This document shows, piece by piece, positions 37,166 to 49,110 of a stretch of DNA of 64,000 bases. Within the stretch, counting starts at the first letter, position 1. Every line of letters starts with the position of its first letter. The DNA comes from Myoxocephalus aenaeus (lineage: Eukaryota > Chordata > Actinopteri > Perciformes > Cottidae). Made by a program: the position numbers and the translations under genes. Location of the stretch: contig JBAMJR010000053.1 in assembly GCA_038501785.1 (NCBI GenBank), positions 3,427,501-3,491,500 of the forward strand, given 5' to 3'. The notes under the pieces are model-generated. The model saw only the letters and a list, made by a program, of their open reading frames with translations. It ran no database searches and was not told where the DNA came from.

Positions 37166-37755
37166 TGGGGCTGGGTATCGTTTAATAACATGACGTTGCC
37201 AGCACCAATTAGGGATGCACTAATCCGACTTTTTCAGTCTTTGGCTTTGGGTATCGGCCAATACCAGCGTTGCATTAATAAGTTGTATGCCTGACTGTGT
37301 TAAAGTGACTGGGGTCATCCTTTTATGAGTCAGGCTTGACTTAAACATTGCTTCCCTGACCTTGAAATCAAAATGCAACGACTTACATGCATTGTAGTGA
37401 ATTGTAATTTATCAGAATGAATGTACCAGATACCAGATCAGCACATTGTCACAGATACCCGATCCAGCTATTAGTCAGTATCGGACCGATATCCAATATC
37501 ATTGCATCTCTTGCAAATGATATTGGAAATGGATACCGATGCATTCAGGACACCATCACCATGTGACTATACGGCGGGTCACCTGTTTAAATAACAGTGT
37601 GACTTAAAGTGAGGCATAATTGCAGTCGTGGCCGCTTTAAGTGACAGGTGGGTGCCTCACCGGGTCGCTAGCTGCGCCGTTAGCAGGGATCGATTGCAGG
37701 TCGCGTTTGACCGGTTTCGATACCGCTTGATAACGAGTAGCGATATCCAACCCTA
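37166..37755. mobile_element. hAT-like MITE, outer element
   Basis: The left end TGGGGCTGGGTATCG (37166-37180) and the reverse complement of the right end, TAGGGTTGGATATCG (37741-37755), match at 12 of 15 positions. Flanking 8-mers CTGGTTGA and GTAGTTGA match at 6 of 8, consistent with a hAT target duplication. No coding sequence. A second MITE appears to be nested inside. Confidence 0.6.
37211..37511. mobile_element. Probable nested hAT-like MITE, inner element
   Basis: It begins AGGGATGCACTAATCCGACT and ends with the approximate complement TTGCATCTCT. The interior repeats GATACC/GGTATC words (GGTATCGGCCAATACC, ATCGGACCGATATCC), as in a fish hAT MITE family I remember. I see no convincing target duplication, so the boundaries are approximate. 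Confidence 0.5.
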
Positions 37756-38754
37756 GTAGTTGACGGGGTGTTTGCTAGGCCAAGAGGAGCTCAGTATTTT
37801 TAATAGAATGATTGTTTGCAGTACAGGGTCAGTAGGGACAGGATATCGCATCGCTGTCTCTGTCCCTCTTCTCTCTGCTTCTTTAAAGCGACGGCACCTA
37901 GCTCCCCCTATAGCTGTCAGATAGAGGGAAAACACACATGCTGTACATTCACAGAGATAATGTGCAGGTTTTATGACCACATCCCTGCTGTCTATTACCC
38001 GCTGTATCTTTTAGCACAGTGGGAGAAGAAAAAAAAGACTGGATTTGTGCCCTGAGGTCACAGCTATTTTTCCACAATCTTCTCCTCCTCCTCCTCCCCA
38101 TTTTCTCTCCCTGTAACTTCACTTTTTCTTTCTTTTTTTGCGGGGGAAAAACTCCTCCACCCTTTAAAGGTCACATTAGATGAAAGTAAATGCAGTAATA
38201 TAACCGGGAAAGGCTGCGTCAAAGGAAGCTGATGTGTCTAATATAGTCAAAGCGGCACGATTTCGAGAGTCTGAAATGGCTGAATAAATAATCCTTCCTC
38301 CTCAAGTGTTTTGACTGTGTGCCTCAGCCGAGTCACCTTCCCACGCATGACACAGCTAAAACGTACTATTTGTTTGATACTATATTTGTTTCCTGTGAAT
38401 TCAGTCCTGTAGCGCGAGCTCGAATTAAACTAGAAGTAAGAAAGCCACCAATTTGTTAAAAATTCAAAAAAATGAAATCTGTTCACGGCTTCACTTTAAT
38501 TCTTTTAGTTGAAAACAGTGGATGACATGGTTGGAAGGCTTTTACTTGTATGTGTCTTTGTTTCTCTCTTCCAGCTTGCCCCCCCCTTCCCCTTTGTGTA
38601 ATTATTCCACTTGACGCTAACTCCCATTAGCCTTGCTTGACGTTAGCATGTGTACCTCCTAAAAAGACAAGCCTGTAACGTCTCTCTGATCTCTTTATCT
38701 CTCCCTTATCTCTTTCTGCGAATTTGTTGCAGGCAAGTGCATTAGCACAAGTTC

Positions 38755-38800
38755 ATCAACATGCAAATTGCCCAAAGGTGAATGTCTTTATGCAAATGAG
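38755..38800 (+). promoter_or_regulatory. Pair of perfect octamer motifs
   Basis: ATGCAAAT at 38761-38768 and again at 38790-38797, start to start 29 bases, both on the + strand, match the POU/Oct site. The surrounding sequence to about 38860 is free of simple repeats. Confidence 0.35.
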
Positions 38801-41026
38801 GGGACGCGCTGGCAGCGCGAGCTCTCAGCCTGAATTGTGTAACACAAGAAAAAAGGCTGTTAGCCGGATTGTGAGACCGTATTGCAGAATTGAAGGCAGA
38901 AAAAAGGCTGCAGTGTTTATGGGTTTAAAAAAAGAAAGAAAAAGAAGTAAGTTAGTTAATTTGCCTTTCTCCGGCAGTAGTTGCCTTTTGAAGTGGCGTG
39001 TAATTTGCCTGACAGTTTGTTTATATTTACAGTTCTGTTTTTTTTATTGTGTTATTTTTTTTGGGGGGGGGGGGGATTTTGTAGTCTCTCTTGTGTGTGT
39101 TCACGCTTGTGCAAAAAAAGGAGACTTTTGGGGATTTGTGGCGTCACTTTTTAAAGCTGCGTTGAATTCAGCAGACCCGCTCTGGTGTCTTTTTAACCCC
39201 CCTGAGGTCAATCACACATCCATCCCCGTCTTTCCACACAGCCCTCCACAAACTCCAGACATCACCACTACGATGTGCAATGCTCTCGGCTCCCTCTGCC
39301 TCACGGCAGTTTAACATTTTCACTTTCACATGCCGTACTTAACCATGCGCCCCAAGCGCCTATTTTTTTTTTTTAACGTTTCCTTAATTATCTCTGGAAC
39401 CACAATGTTGTTTAACTTCATGTATTTGCTACAATACCGCAACCCTTGTGAGAAGAGACATGTGGTGAAACATTATTAAAGTAACCGTTAAGTTTATATA
39501 CCTACGTAATCTCCGTCAACTCCTACGGCGGACTGTAAGGTTTCACTAAATCCTTAATAAATACCCCTTACAAAGTCGGATTTCACTAACAAACACATCT
39601 CAGTAACTCTACGGGCTTGTGGGAGTCTTAAAAAAAAAGTATTATAGACTGCCTATTAGTACCTGGAAAATCACAAAACGGGCGGAGCTTTTTTTTCTTC
39701 CTCCGTATCACGTTTCCTGGTCCCAAAGGCTTCCTGTTCGTCTCACGTTTCTAAAACCACACCATGGAGCAAGGCCGGAAGCAGACGAACATTTCAAGTC
39801 CCAGCATGCACCAGTCAGACAATTTCTTGGCATAAAATATGTAATTTTTCCAATTTTGAACCGAACGTCACAGTCTTTTGACGAACACTCCTTTGTAACA
39901 CCGAAAGGCTTTGTTTTTTGTGATTTTTGTTGCAGATTTGGATTCTTTAGGTCCTAATCTTTCCAAAAAGGTGTGTTTATTATTATTATTATTATGTGGG
40001 TTGTTGTTACAGTTTGAAAAACCCGGTGACCGCTCGAGGAGGCATTTTTGGGGAATCTTGCTCATATCATGCTGGATGTTCATAGTTATATCTTATAAAA
40101 GTGATTTCTTTTGAAAATATACTCTTTTTTTTTTTCCACAAATAAATTCTGAAAAAAATGATGTAAAATAACACAAGTATTATAACTCATTTGTTTTTGT
40201 TTTTCAAGCATGTATTTATAGAAATCCACAGCTGTCTAACACTTGTTTTTGGTCTTGGCCGCTGCATATCTTGGAAAAATAGATTGTGTTCAGTCATGTT
40301 ACTTCTTGTGTGTGGTAATTATACTAATTAAGCATTCCTACGGACACACGCTCATTGACAAACATGTATTGTTTACCCATGTCATTTACACTTATCTGAA
40401 CAACTTACTTGCACAAGGCCTGCTGTTGTGTTTTCATGCACCGCGTGACACAACGTCCTCGTTATGCTGCGTGTTTATGGCAGAGTAAGACGCACGTGTG
40501 ACATTGCGCGAACATACAGTGTGTGTGTGTGTACAGTGACACCATGGCAACGCATCAGATCCGCAATTGCTGCAGTCTCCCTCGGGGCGATCCGAGGCAA
40601 ACGTGTGACCTTCTGCTTGTTTATTGTGTGAGAGGAATCGGTAAGCAAGCATCCCCCAGTGAACTCCATCTTCTGTACTGGCCTTGGTCATTGAAGACTC
40701 TTTACCTGCTGTCGCTGCGTCCCGCCAGAGGCTGTTTCACACAATATGCTGTGCACACACACGCATTATTATATACACACATATGAACATCTTATGGCAG
40801 CTTAGTTGTCTTTTAAATTGAACCGGCTTAGAAGTTCATATTTAAACTGTAATTAGGCCGAATGTGGTTTCTAGAGCGGCAGCAGAAATGCTTTCGACAG
40901 CGACATTACCCTATAAACTTGAAACGACTAAAAACAATAAAATAAGTTGTGTTCTTGAGTGTTGATAAAGGGTGAAGAACACAGACAGTACCAGTCTCAT
41001 CCGGTCCTCCCTCTGAGGATGGGGAA

Positions 41027-41040
41027 TCGCCCCCTGCAGG
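41027..41040 (-). promoter_or_regulatory. CTCF-like motif, reverse
   Basis: On the minus strand CCTGCAGGGGGCGA matches the CTCF core well. With the + strand motif at 21254 it forms a convergent pair about 20 kb apart, enclosing exons 23295 and 34900. Confidence 0.35.
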
Positions 41041-41953
41041 TATCGCTGGTAGAGAGGAGCGCCTGCTTCGTTTCCATTTATCAGGCATGTGGCGAACTAA
41101 GCCAAACCTTAAGGACGGCATACAGACGGCTCTAGTTTTAGCTTGTGTAGCAGAGTGCTACGCTGCGCCTGTACTTTATTATGAACTATATCCAAAGAAA
41201 AAGCAAATGTCGCATGTACATACTCCGGTGACTGACTTAGCGTGCAAGAGCCTTGTTCTGGTGAACAAACAGGGCCCCGTTGCCTGCTTTGTGTCGGCAG
41301 TAGGATTAGTTTGAATCTGTGCTAAAGCTGAAATGGATAAAGGTTAGTGAGATGACAACATTCTCTTCATATATTTACAAAGACTGGGAGCGATGGGAAC
41401 AGTTCACGCAAATGACAAAGAAAAGCCTCGAAATGAAGTTTTTTTTTTTTGGAACAGACTGGGTGAAAGTTAAACCGTGAAAGAAGAAGAAGAAATAAAC
41501 AGCCAGTCGGTCGGAAAGTTGGAAGAGTGTAACTGTAATTGCGTTTTGTACCGAGAAAAGCGTGAAGCCGGGCAGAATTCGCCTCAGCGGCAAGAATCCG
41601 GGGAGCCGCTCACTAGTCACTGCGCGACCTCTGACCTCCCGCTGTCCACCCGCACGCCACCGGCCACGGGCTCCAGTCCACCGCGGTGAGCAGGTTAGCT
41701 GGCATCGTGGCCTCCGTCCTACACTTTAACCAGCAGTGGGAGGGAAGACAAGACTAATCAGTCAATCATTGTCCATGAGAAAACTCTTCTCAACCTCGCT
41801 CAGCCCCCACAACTACGCTACCCAGCATGCCGAGCCCGGTGCCAGCTGGGCCGCAACCAAAGGGTTAAAAGTCACGAGTTGTAGCGCCTCGGTTCATCTC
41901 ATTGCTTCTTTTTTCTTTTCTTTTCCTGCTGTTCTTTTTTTTCTGATTATTAT

Positions 41954-42284
41954 TCTCTCCTCCCCTTCCCTCCACTGGCCTCCCGTCTCCTCTCCTGCCC
42001 TCTCGTCTCCTCCTTTCCTATCCTTTCCTTTCCTCTCCTCTCCTCCACTGCCCTCCCATCTCCTCCCCTGTCCTCTCCTCTCTTCTCCTTCCCTCCACTA
42101 GCCTCTCGTCTCCTCTCCTGCCCTCTCGTCTCCTCTTTTCCTATAATTTCCTTTCCTCCCCTCCACTGCCCTCTCCTCTCTTCTCCTTCCCTCCACTAGC
42201 CTCCCTTCTCCTCCTTTCCTTTCCTCCCCTCCACTGCCCTCCCGTCTCCTCCACTGCCCTCTCGTCTCCTCTCCTCTCCCCACT
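41954..42284 (+). repeat. 330-base pyrimidine-rich minisatellite
   Basis: Almost entirely C and T, broken mainly by CCACTG/CCACTAG and CGTC. A longer block recurs: CCTTCCCTCCACT starts at 41964, 42087 and 42185 (offsets 123 and 98 bases), each time followed by similar CTC-rich sequence. The tract can form intramolecular triplex (H-DNA), and as RNA it would be a dense PTB-binding platform. Confidence 0.9.
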
Positions 42285-44653
42285 GCGATAACTCCCCATG
42301 ACAAACGACTCTCCCTTTCCACCCCTCCACCCCATCGTGCGCCTCTCCCTCTCTGTGTTTGGTGAAGTCGCTAATATTAGGCAGAGCAAGTTCATTAGTG
42401 TAATTTAACATTGTCTAAAGTTGTTCCACTCTCACCCTCTCTGTTTGGCAGCTAGCTAAGATCTGTCACCATGATGCATTTGCAGTTAATGAGCTCGCTC
42501 TGTTTATGCTTTTACAGCAGCATGTGATAATTAAACTGCAGAGACGAGCGTGAAATAATCGCGTTGTGTTTACTTCGCACCCTGCTCATGTGGTGGAGTG
42601 TGTGCATAATTATCAAACATGCATGTGTGAGCAATGGAAGACAGGTGCCATTCAAGTGATTGCGGTGCGTGTTTGAGGGCACTTAAGTATATGTTCTTGG
42701 CGAGAAATACCCGACATAACAGTTCACCGATTAAAGCTTGTGTGTGTGTGTGTGTGTGTGTGTGTCAGTCAGCCCTGATTTAGAGTGTGAGAGGAGAGGA
42801 TGCTATAGTCCCCCCACCAAACTGACTTTTCTCATAGATTCTCCGACAGCTCTTTAATTACAGCTCTTTTGTGAACTTTGTGTGTGTGTGTGTGTGTGTG
42901 AGGCAGAGAGAATGAGTGTCATTGGTGTGATGACAATGAAATAGGGAGTCGCTGAATACTGAGTGGTATTTTTAATCTTTTGTCATGTAAAGAAGCATAA
43001 AACAAACATTTATCAAGAACAGAGAAAGGGAACAAAGGCAGCCGTTCCCCGTGTCACCGCCTCAGACGCAGCGAGACGTCTGCTCCTCATCAGCGAGCAT
43101 TCACGCCCGCCCGCCCACAGCGCCATGACCCTGACATCGACGCCGTCTTTTGAACTCCACATTGAGAAGATATTAAGATCGCCAGATTCAACGGAACATA
43201 ATGCGAACCAATTACAGGGGGAGCAAACCAAATGCTGGGAGACAAATGTGGACATCTAATAGCCAGCTGATCTTTGTTTGGAGAGTTGAGTAGAAACTGC
43301 AGCCTCGACTGATGACTATATCTCAGCTATTAACGGTACAAGAGAAGTTAAATTACAGTAATGTGCACAGAACCTTAAAATATGCTGATGATCTATATTT
43401 TGTGAGTACTCTAATATAGCTTATTCTCCATTATTTCTTCCCAAAAAACTATTGAAAGCACATCAAAGAGCCAGTTACACAAGAAGACATGTACCCACAA
43501 GAAACATGGGCATTGTAGTTTAGTTTAACCAAATGTGTATTAATCCGCTGTGAAAATAGTTCCCAACAAATGCATCGACTCCTGTTTGAGTAACGTTTGC
43601 CAAAAACTACCCTTTAAGTAAGAAGGACAGGAACCCGCTCCTCGTTTCTGGCAAAGTCCCAGTGATGACCGGTTACTGATTCTCTGTCCAATAAACCAGG
43701 ATTTATTTATTTTTTGCTATGAAATTCAGTAGCTGCAGCCTGAATAAATAAACACAGAATGACAGTAAAGGCACATTGGGACAGGATTAATATTCCAGAG
43801 GCGGGTAATCCAAATATTTGCCATTCGTCTTAGTAATGACAAGCATTGTTACCATTGCCAAATTACTGCTTTCTTTCTTTAAACATTTTTTTTTAAATAT
43901 ATAGATCCTGCAGGAAAATCATGTAACCGTTGTGAAACGGAGCGAATGAGGCTGAACGGGAAATGCAACCTAGCTCACGGAAAGCGTTTTGACAGGGTTT
44001 GAACTACGTGAGGTCCAGTGAGTTTATGTTTTGTAAATGTTTAAAACCCGTGCTGAGCTCGTGCAATATTTAAATCACTCTACTTGCCCTTGTCAGAGAA
44101 ACAGATAAATAGTCACAATGTTATTAAAACCCTGCAGGGGATCAAACATGTTTTGCACAGATTGACCTTGTATGACAAAGATAAAAAAATAAAAAAATAA
44201 AATAATAATCAGCTCCTACTGAATGCAAAAACATCAAATAAATACTAAACACACAGCACAGCTGCCATGAACATGCTGGCTGTCCTCACCTCTGGATGCT
44301 TTTGACTCGCGGTACGTGCACTGACATGCGGCGGAGTTTCATTTAATAACCAACACACTTCTTCTCCCCCCTCATCTCAGTTTGGTGTGTAGCTTTTCGC
44401 CGACAGTTCTGATAGCTCTGTGATTACATCTCCATTATGAGGAAGAGGCCGCGTGCGCGTGACACCGACTGCAGTACTTATTAACAAAGAGCGGCGCTAT
44501 GAAGGAATCTATCTACACACTTGTCGTCATTACTATTGCCCCACAGACATCTGCATCTTCTTTCGCTGATCTTTACACAAAGCCGGTGTGACGTCAGTCT
44601 AGGTGCGATTGTTGTTTTTGTGTTTTTAATCGTGATTGTTATTGTTTTGACAG

Positions 44654-44781
44654 AGTCCGTGCACTGCCACATGCAGCAGTACGAGGTGGAGTACCTGCAG
44701 TTTGCCTTCCGCTGGATGAACAACCTCCTGATGAGGGAGCTGCCACTACGCTGCACGATCAGACTGTGGGACACATACCAG
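44654..44781 (+). CDS. tbc1d22a: TBC1D22 exon, C-terminal TBC domain
   Basis: This 128-base exon (phase 1 in, 0 out) encodes, with the carried G, 43 residues: ESVHCHMQQYEVEYLQFAF, then RWMNNLLMRELPLRC and TIRLWDTYQ. The FAFRWMNNLLMRELP-RLWDTY block is the conserved C-terminal motif of TBC domains (compare the general F--RW----F-RE-P-----LWD pattern). The family usually has EQVH at the start; here it is ESVH. The donor GTATAA is weak at positions +4 to +6, and an (AC)16 array starts at 44787, only six bases into the intron. Upstream sequence is T-rich and gives an adequate acceptor. Confidence 0.97.
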
Positions 44782-44783
44782 GT

Positions 44784-44786
<3 letters not shown>

Positions 44787-44819
<33 letters not shown>
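44787..44819 (+). repeat. (AC)16 at weak splice donor
   Basis: Starts six bases inside the intron after the exon ending at 44781, whose donor GTATAA departs from consensus at +4 to +6. Confidence 0.96.
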
Positions 44820-44821
<2 letters not shown>

Positions 44822-47111
44822 GCAAAAGCTGCTCTTATTGATTATTTTTTTTTGTTATCTGTCCATTTCTATCGATCCGGCTTTGCCCGGGATTCTCAGA
44901 AACGGGGATATTTTCTGATAATGACATCTATGATTGCCTCAGGAGTGATGCTTTTGTAATTCCTGCTACTATCCTCCAGCCAACCCAGGAGCCATGATGC
45001 AACATAATACAGATTTCTTGCATTGAAGGTATTCAATCACGACAGCCTTTTCTCCGCGTGGTCTTAATTATACTGAGATCATAATGCAGCCTGACTATGC
45101 TGCTCGGCACCGTCGCACAGCCACACATTTACACATTTACACTTTACTTGTTAGTTTTACAGGAGCAGTTCATTTGGTCGGAAAGGTTTAAAAAAATTGC
45201 GAAAACGACTTTGCAAAGTAAGGGATTGCAAAGGATTAGTTAATTCAGTAATGAAACAAAAGATGTCGGAGGCCCCCTTTCGTGCATTAAACAAACGTTT
45301 TTTTTTGCAATTTAAAACATGGTTTGATTTTATGGCGACTCTGTTCTTTTGTGTGTGTGAGTGAGAGAGAGCAGGGGTCTTAATCCTGGACCTGCTCATT
45401 CCGCTGCCCTTTCACATTTACACACGGCTTAATAGCCGGCGCCTACAGTTACACCCGATTGTTAACCTCAGTTGGCGTGGTCAATAACACCAAATGTCCG
45501 CTATTGATTCAGTGGGGTGTGTGTGTGCACAAGGCTTGAACGTGGGTGGGTAGTCCAGGAGTTGCGCTAAGTACACATAATGGATTTTCCAGCTGACGCA
45601 GAGGTCGAGCGTAAGACGCGCGATCGCAGCGTTTGATCAGACGGGGAAGAGAAGGAGCCCGAAGATGAATTGAGAGTTGATGCAGAATTCAAAATGAGCT
45701 TCTCCAGTGGTGGCACTTCCAACTGTGGTAGCTGTTTGCACAAAGCAGCTGTCTGCCACCGTTGTTCTTTTCTGCTGCCGGTTCTCAGCATCAATCAGAC
45801 TTTAATCATTTTCCCCGCATAGTCTTGTCTCTCGTCAAGATGGGGAAGTACAACATGCAGATGTTCTCTTCATAGTCACCCGTTAACGTCCGCTCGCAGC
45901 TCAAGAGTCTGACATTTGCAAGCGTAAAGGCCTTTCCACACCTGGGGGCGTGACGATCAAATGACAGGAAAATGCAAAATACTCGCCTGTGAACATTTTG
46001 CATCACAGCTATTCATGCTGGTAGTGATGCACATTTGTGACTTTTGTACTAAATAAATAAATGTAATAAAAGGTTTTAATAGATTTGCCCAGTTGTACGT
46101 CTAGGGCTTTTATTGTGAAAGGTAATGGTGGGAGGAGTGGGTCTGGTCTCCGCTGCATTTGTCAAGGTCTAAAGGAGTAATTAGGTTTGCCAGCTTGGTT
46201 TGGACCAACCCCTGTTCATATTGAGTATTTTAGATTGTGTCGTTAAACACATCCTGATTGGTAGATCAGAAAAATCAACCCGGTTCCCGTAAGAAGGAAA
46301 GAACGTGAAAAACATGCAAAGGCCTCAACGTAAGCCTGATATTTCCACAGCTCTGAAGTCGGTGTGTGATAAGTCGCTTCCCATTAACACAAACACAAAT
46401 TACAGACTTTTGTCAAGTAACCGCACCGCGTTGTCTGTCTATGTGCCTTCCGGTGCTCTAGCAGAACCAGAGGAGTTAGTGGATGGGCGATGGGAAGCGC
46501 ATTTCAATTAAGAGAGATCAAGGAGTGACGTGGGGTGTTGAAGAAAATCGAGGATGAAAGGGGAGAGAACGAGGAAGGCGTGAAGTAAAAATAGACGAGA
46601 GCAAAAAGAGGAAATTTAGAGATCGGCTATGAAAAGACTGAGTCTTAGTGCTTTGTCCACAGCCTTCAACAAACCATAGCTTGGATGAATAAACACCAAA
46701 TAAATCTCGTCTGAACCTTTCTGAACTTAAACTGACTGAACTTTGGGAGGCGTGAAATAGATTGCAGCTGACAGGTGAAAGCCACGTAACTTTTCACGTA
46801 ACTTTTCTTTACTTGAATTAAGAACCCCGCGGCCATTTTCGTGTCAGATTTGGTTTGTGTTCGCCCCCTCGGACGCTGACAGAACTCCACTGCTGTCTTG
46901 TAAAAAATACATGTTACTAATTCTATGTCACGCTTTTCTTTACCGCAAGCTCAGGCTAGAGCAAAGTTGTTTTCTTTCTCGCCATCTTCTGAAACGTCGA
47001 GTCCTTGTGCTTTGACATTTTAATAATGCAAACTATCATACGAGCACTTTAAATCCAAGAATTTCAGCTTTACCGTCGCTTCCAAATATTTATATTACCT
47101 TAAACCTACTC

Positions 47112-47527
47112 GGGCTGCACCTGACTGCTACTTTGATCATCAATTAATCTCATGGCCAAAGGATCACATGTTGATTTTTAAACACAAGCTTGAATGTCTT
47201 GAGTCTGTTTTGTGATGGCTCAGTGTAGTCTTCAGCAGTACTCACATTTAGAACCTGTACTCGTGCATTTGTCTGTTCTCCGTTGCCTCCGCCACCTTTT
47301 TTAAATGCTCACTACGGAGACCAAGGAGAGACCAAGGACACGGCGTAATTTCCTGCCATTCATCACCTGAGCTACAGAAGGCTGGTTATCCCGCCCCCCT
47401 CCCTCCATGGAGACGCTGTTACGGCGCGTGCCGTGCATCATAACACAGAGCCGACTAATCGATCATCGGATTCGTTGCCAACTATTTTTCCATGATCGAT
47501 TCCAATCAATTAGTCGCCGCGGCCCCC
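47112..47527. mobile_element. Possible degraded hAT-like MITE
   Basis: GGGCTGCACCTGACTGCTAC near 47112 and CAATTAGTCGCCGCGGCCCC at the far end resemble the two termini of a fish element that starts GGGCTGCAACTAACGATTAT and is rich in ATCGATTAATC. Both ends are diverged and the middle is unrecognised. Confidence 0.4.
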
Positions 47528-49001
47528 AAAATCCCACTCATCGTAATAGATCCCCCCGTCAGCGTAGATTCTCTTCACGTTCTCCGCGCTCAATGACGCG
47601 AAGCTGCTGGGTCAGCTGCAATGCAGAGCTCGTGAACCTGAGAATGAAGAAAACAAGAAAGAATCCCGAAACACTCGCAAGTCCTCCAGTCACTCACATG
47701 ACTTATGTGGACATTTGTGATGAGGAAGCCAAAGAATCACATTCTTCCCGGAGAGAACACTTTGGCTGACCCGACAGCGGCACTATGTTCCCATGGACCC
47801 GCTTCCTGGTCAGCCCATCCCTTAAAGATACCGATGGGCATTGCGCTTTACTCGAGTGGAGGATTGATACGGAGTCATTACATCTCCCATTTAAGATGTT
47901 TTTTCTTTTCTCTGGTGCATTTTGACTGAACCGCAGCCAGCTGGCACGGAAGACGGACTTATTTAGTGGTATGGAGCTAGATGGGAACATCATGCCGGTT
48001 TATTTATGCGTTGATAGTATGGATTTGATTGGTGCACGTGTGAGGAAGGGCTTTTCATAAATCCATTGGGAGAATTCAAGTTGGAGCGAGAGTGGGTGAC
48101 CTTTACAATACTCTGGATTATTCTGATAAAGGAAATGAACACAGAATTGAACACAAGCTCGTGGTTATTAAGACCGGGTAGTCGGCCCAGTGGCGCTCTG
48201 TACCTTCGCCAGCTCTGCTGCCTCTATTATACGTGAAGTCTGCACGGTGTCCATAGTAACAGGCCCTTACTTTACATCATGTATCAGTTAAGAGCTAAGC
48301 GACAAATCTAATCACCATCCGACTGAAAGATGGAAAGGGAGAAAAAAGGAAGAGGGAGAAAAAAGAACGAAAGAAAGCCAATGAGGACAAATACAGTCGG
48401 AGAGACACACAGAAACAGAGAAGTGCTGCTTTCAAAGTGGATTTATGGCATCGTAAAACATAATACCTTGTCCAGACATTTAATTACAACTTGTGTGTCG
48501 TTTTGTGAATGTTTTTCACCTTGTTGTCAGAACAGTGGCGACACTGATGGATGACTTAAAGCCACTTGGACGCCTCAGTTTAAGTTCTATTCATTATGAC
48601 TTTGAGTTATTTGGTTTATGCAATTGATTTACACATGTTTGTTTAAGCAGCCGAGAGCAGAATATTGATATGCAACAGTTCCTGAGGGTTTCTTGGGGCA
48701 TTTTGCAGATGATGTGGTGGTCCCACTGGTTTCGGGACCAGTTCCTGTGTTCCCTGGTACTCTGCTCTAAAGGGCCGGATTGCTTCCCTGTGGTTGGGAG
48801 TAAGTCAGATCAGTGTATTGAAATGACTAAGAATTCTGAAGGATACAGTGTTCATAATTACCATAATGCTTTACTAAAATATCTGTCAGCGTTCATTGGC
48901 GTAGGAAGCATTGAAAATGTGGGCGGGACAATCTCACAGGGGCCTGGGGTCCTCCCTGTCATTTGTTGTGTTTTGGCTGCTGTTTGATTACTAAACGGGG
49001 T

Positions 49002-49110
49002 TCCCACGCGTCCCGGAAAACCCGGGAAATGGTAGTCCAATTTTCCAGTCGTGAAAAACACTTGAACAATGAGAGAAAACGTGAAATATTTAGGAACATC
49101 TTGTGTTTCC
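49002..49110 (+). repeat. Possible dispersed repeat fragment
   Basis: GGTTCCCACGCGTCCCGGAA, then AACCCGGGAAATGGTAG and TTTTCCAGTCGTG, resemble a widespread vertebrate repeat containing GTTCCCACGCGTCCTGGAAA and TTTTCCAGTCATGGAAAA. Identification is from memory. Confidence 0.4.

Larger units (their letters stand above)
34976..44653 (+). other. tbc1d22a: Intron, 9,678 bases
   Basis: Contents in order: C-run and CA array (35008-35079), CATC tetranucleotide array (35083-35175), a TAAT-NN-ATTA site (35693), a G-run (36085-36110), TG array (36283-36315), a repeat-free GATA-rich stretch (36560-36960), a nested MITE pair (37166-37755), two octamer motifs (38761, 38790), a G-run near 39062, a CTCF-like motif (41027-41040, minus strand), the pyrimidine-rich tract (41954-42284) and TG arrays at 42744 and 42879. 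No further exon is visible. Confidence 0.8.

Noticed and set aside
38724..39314. 196-codon plus-strand open frame
   Set aside because: It crosses a G-run read as poly-Gly and has no known motif or coding-like composition. It begins just after a CAG but has no supported partner exon.
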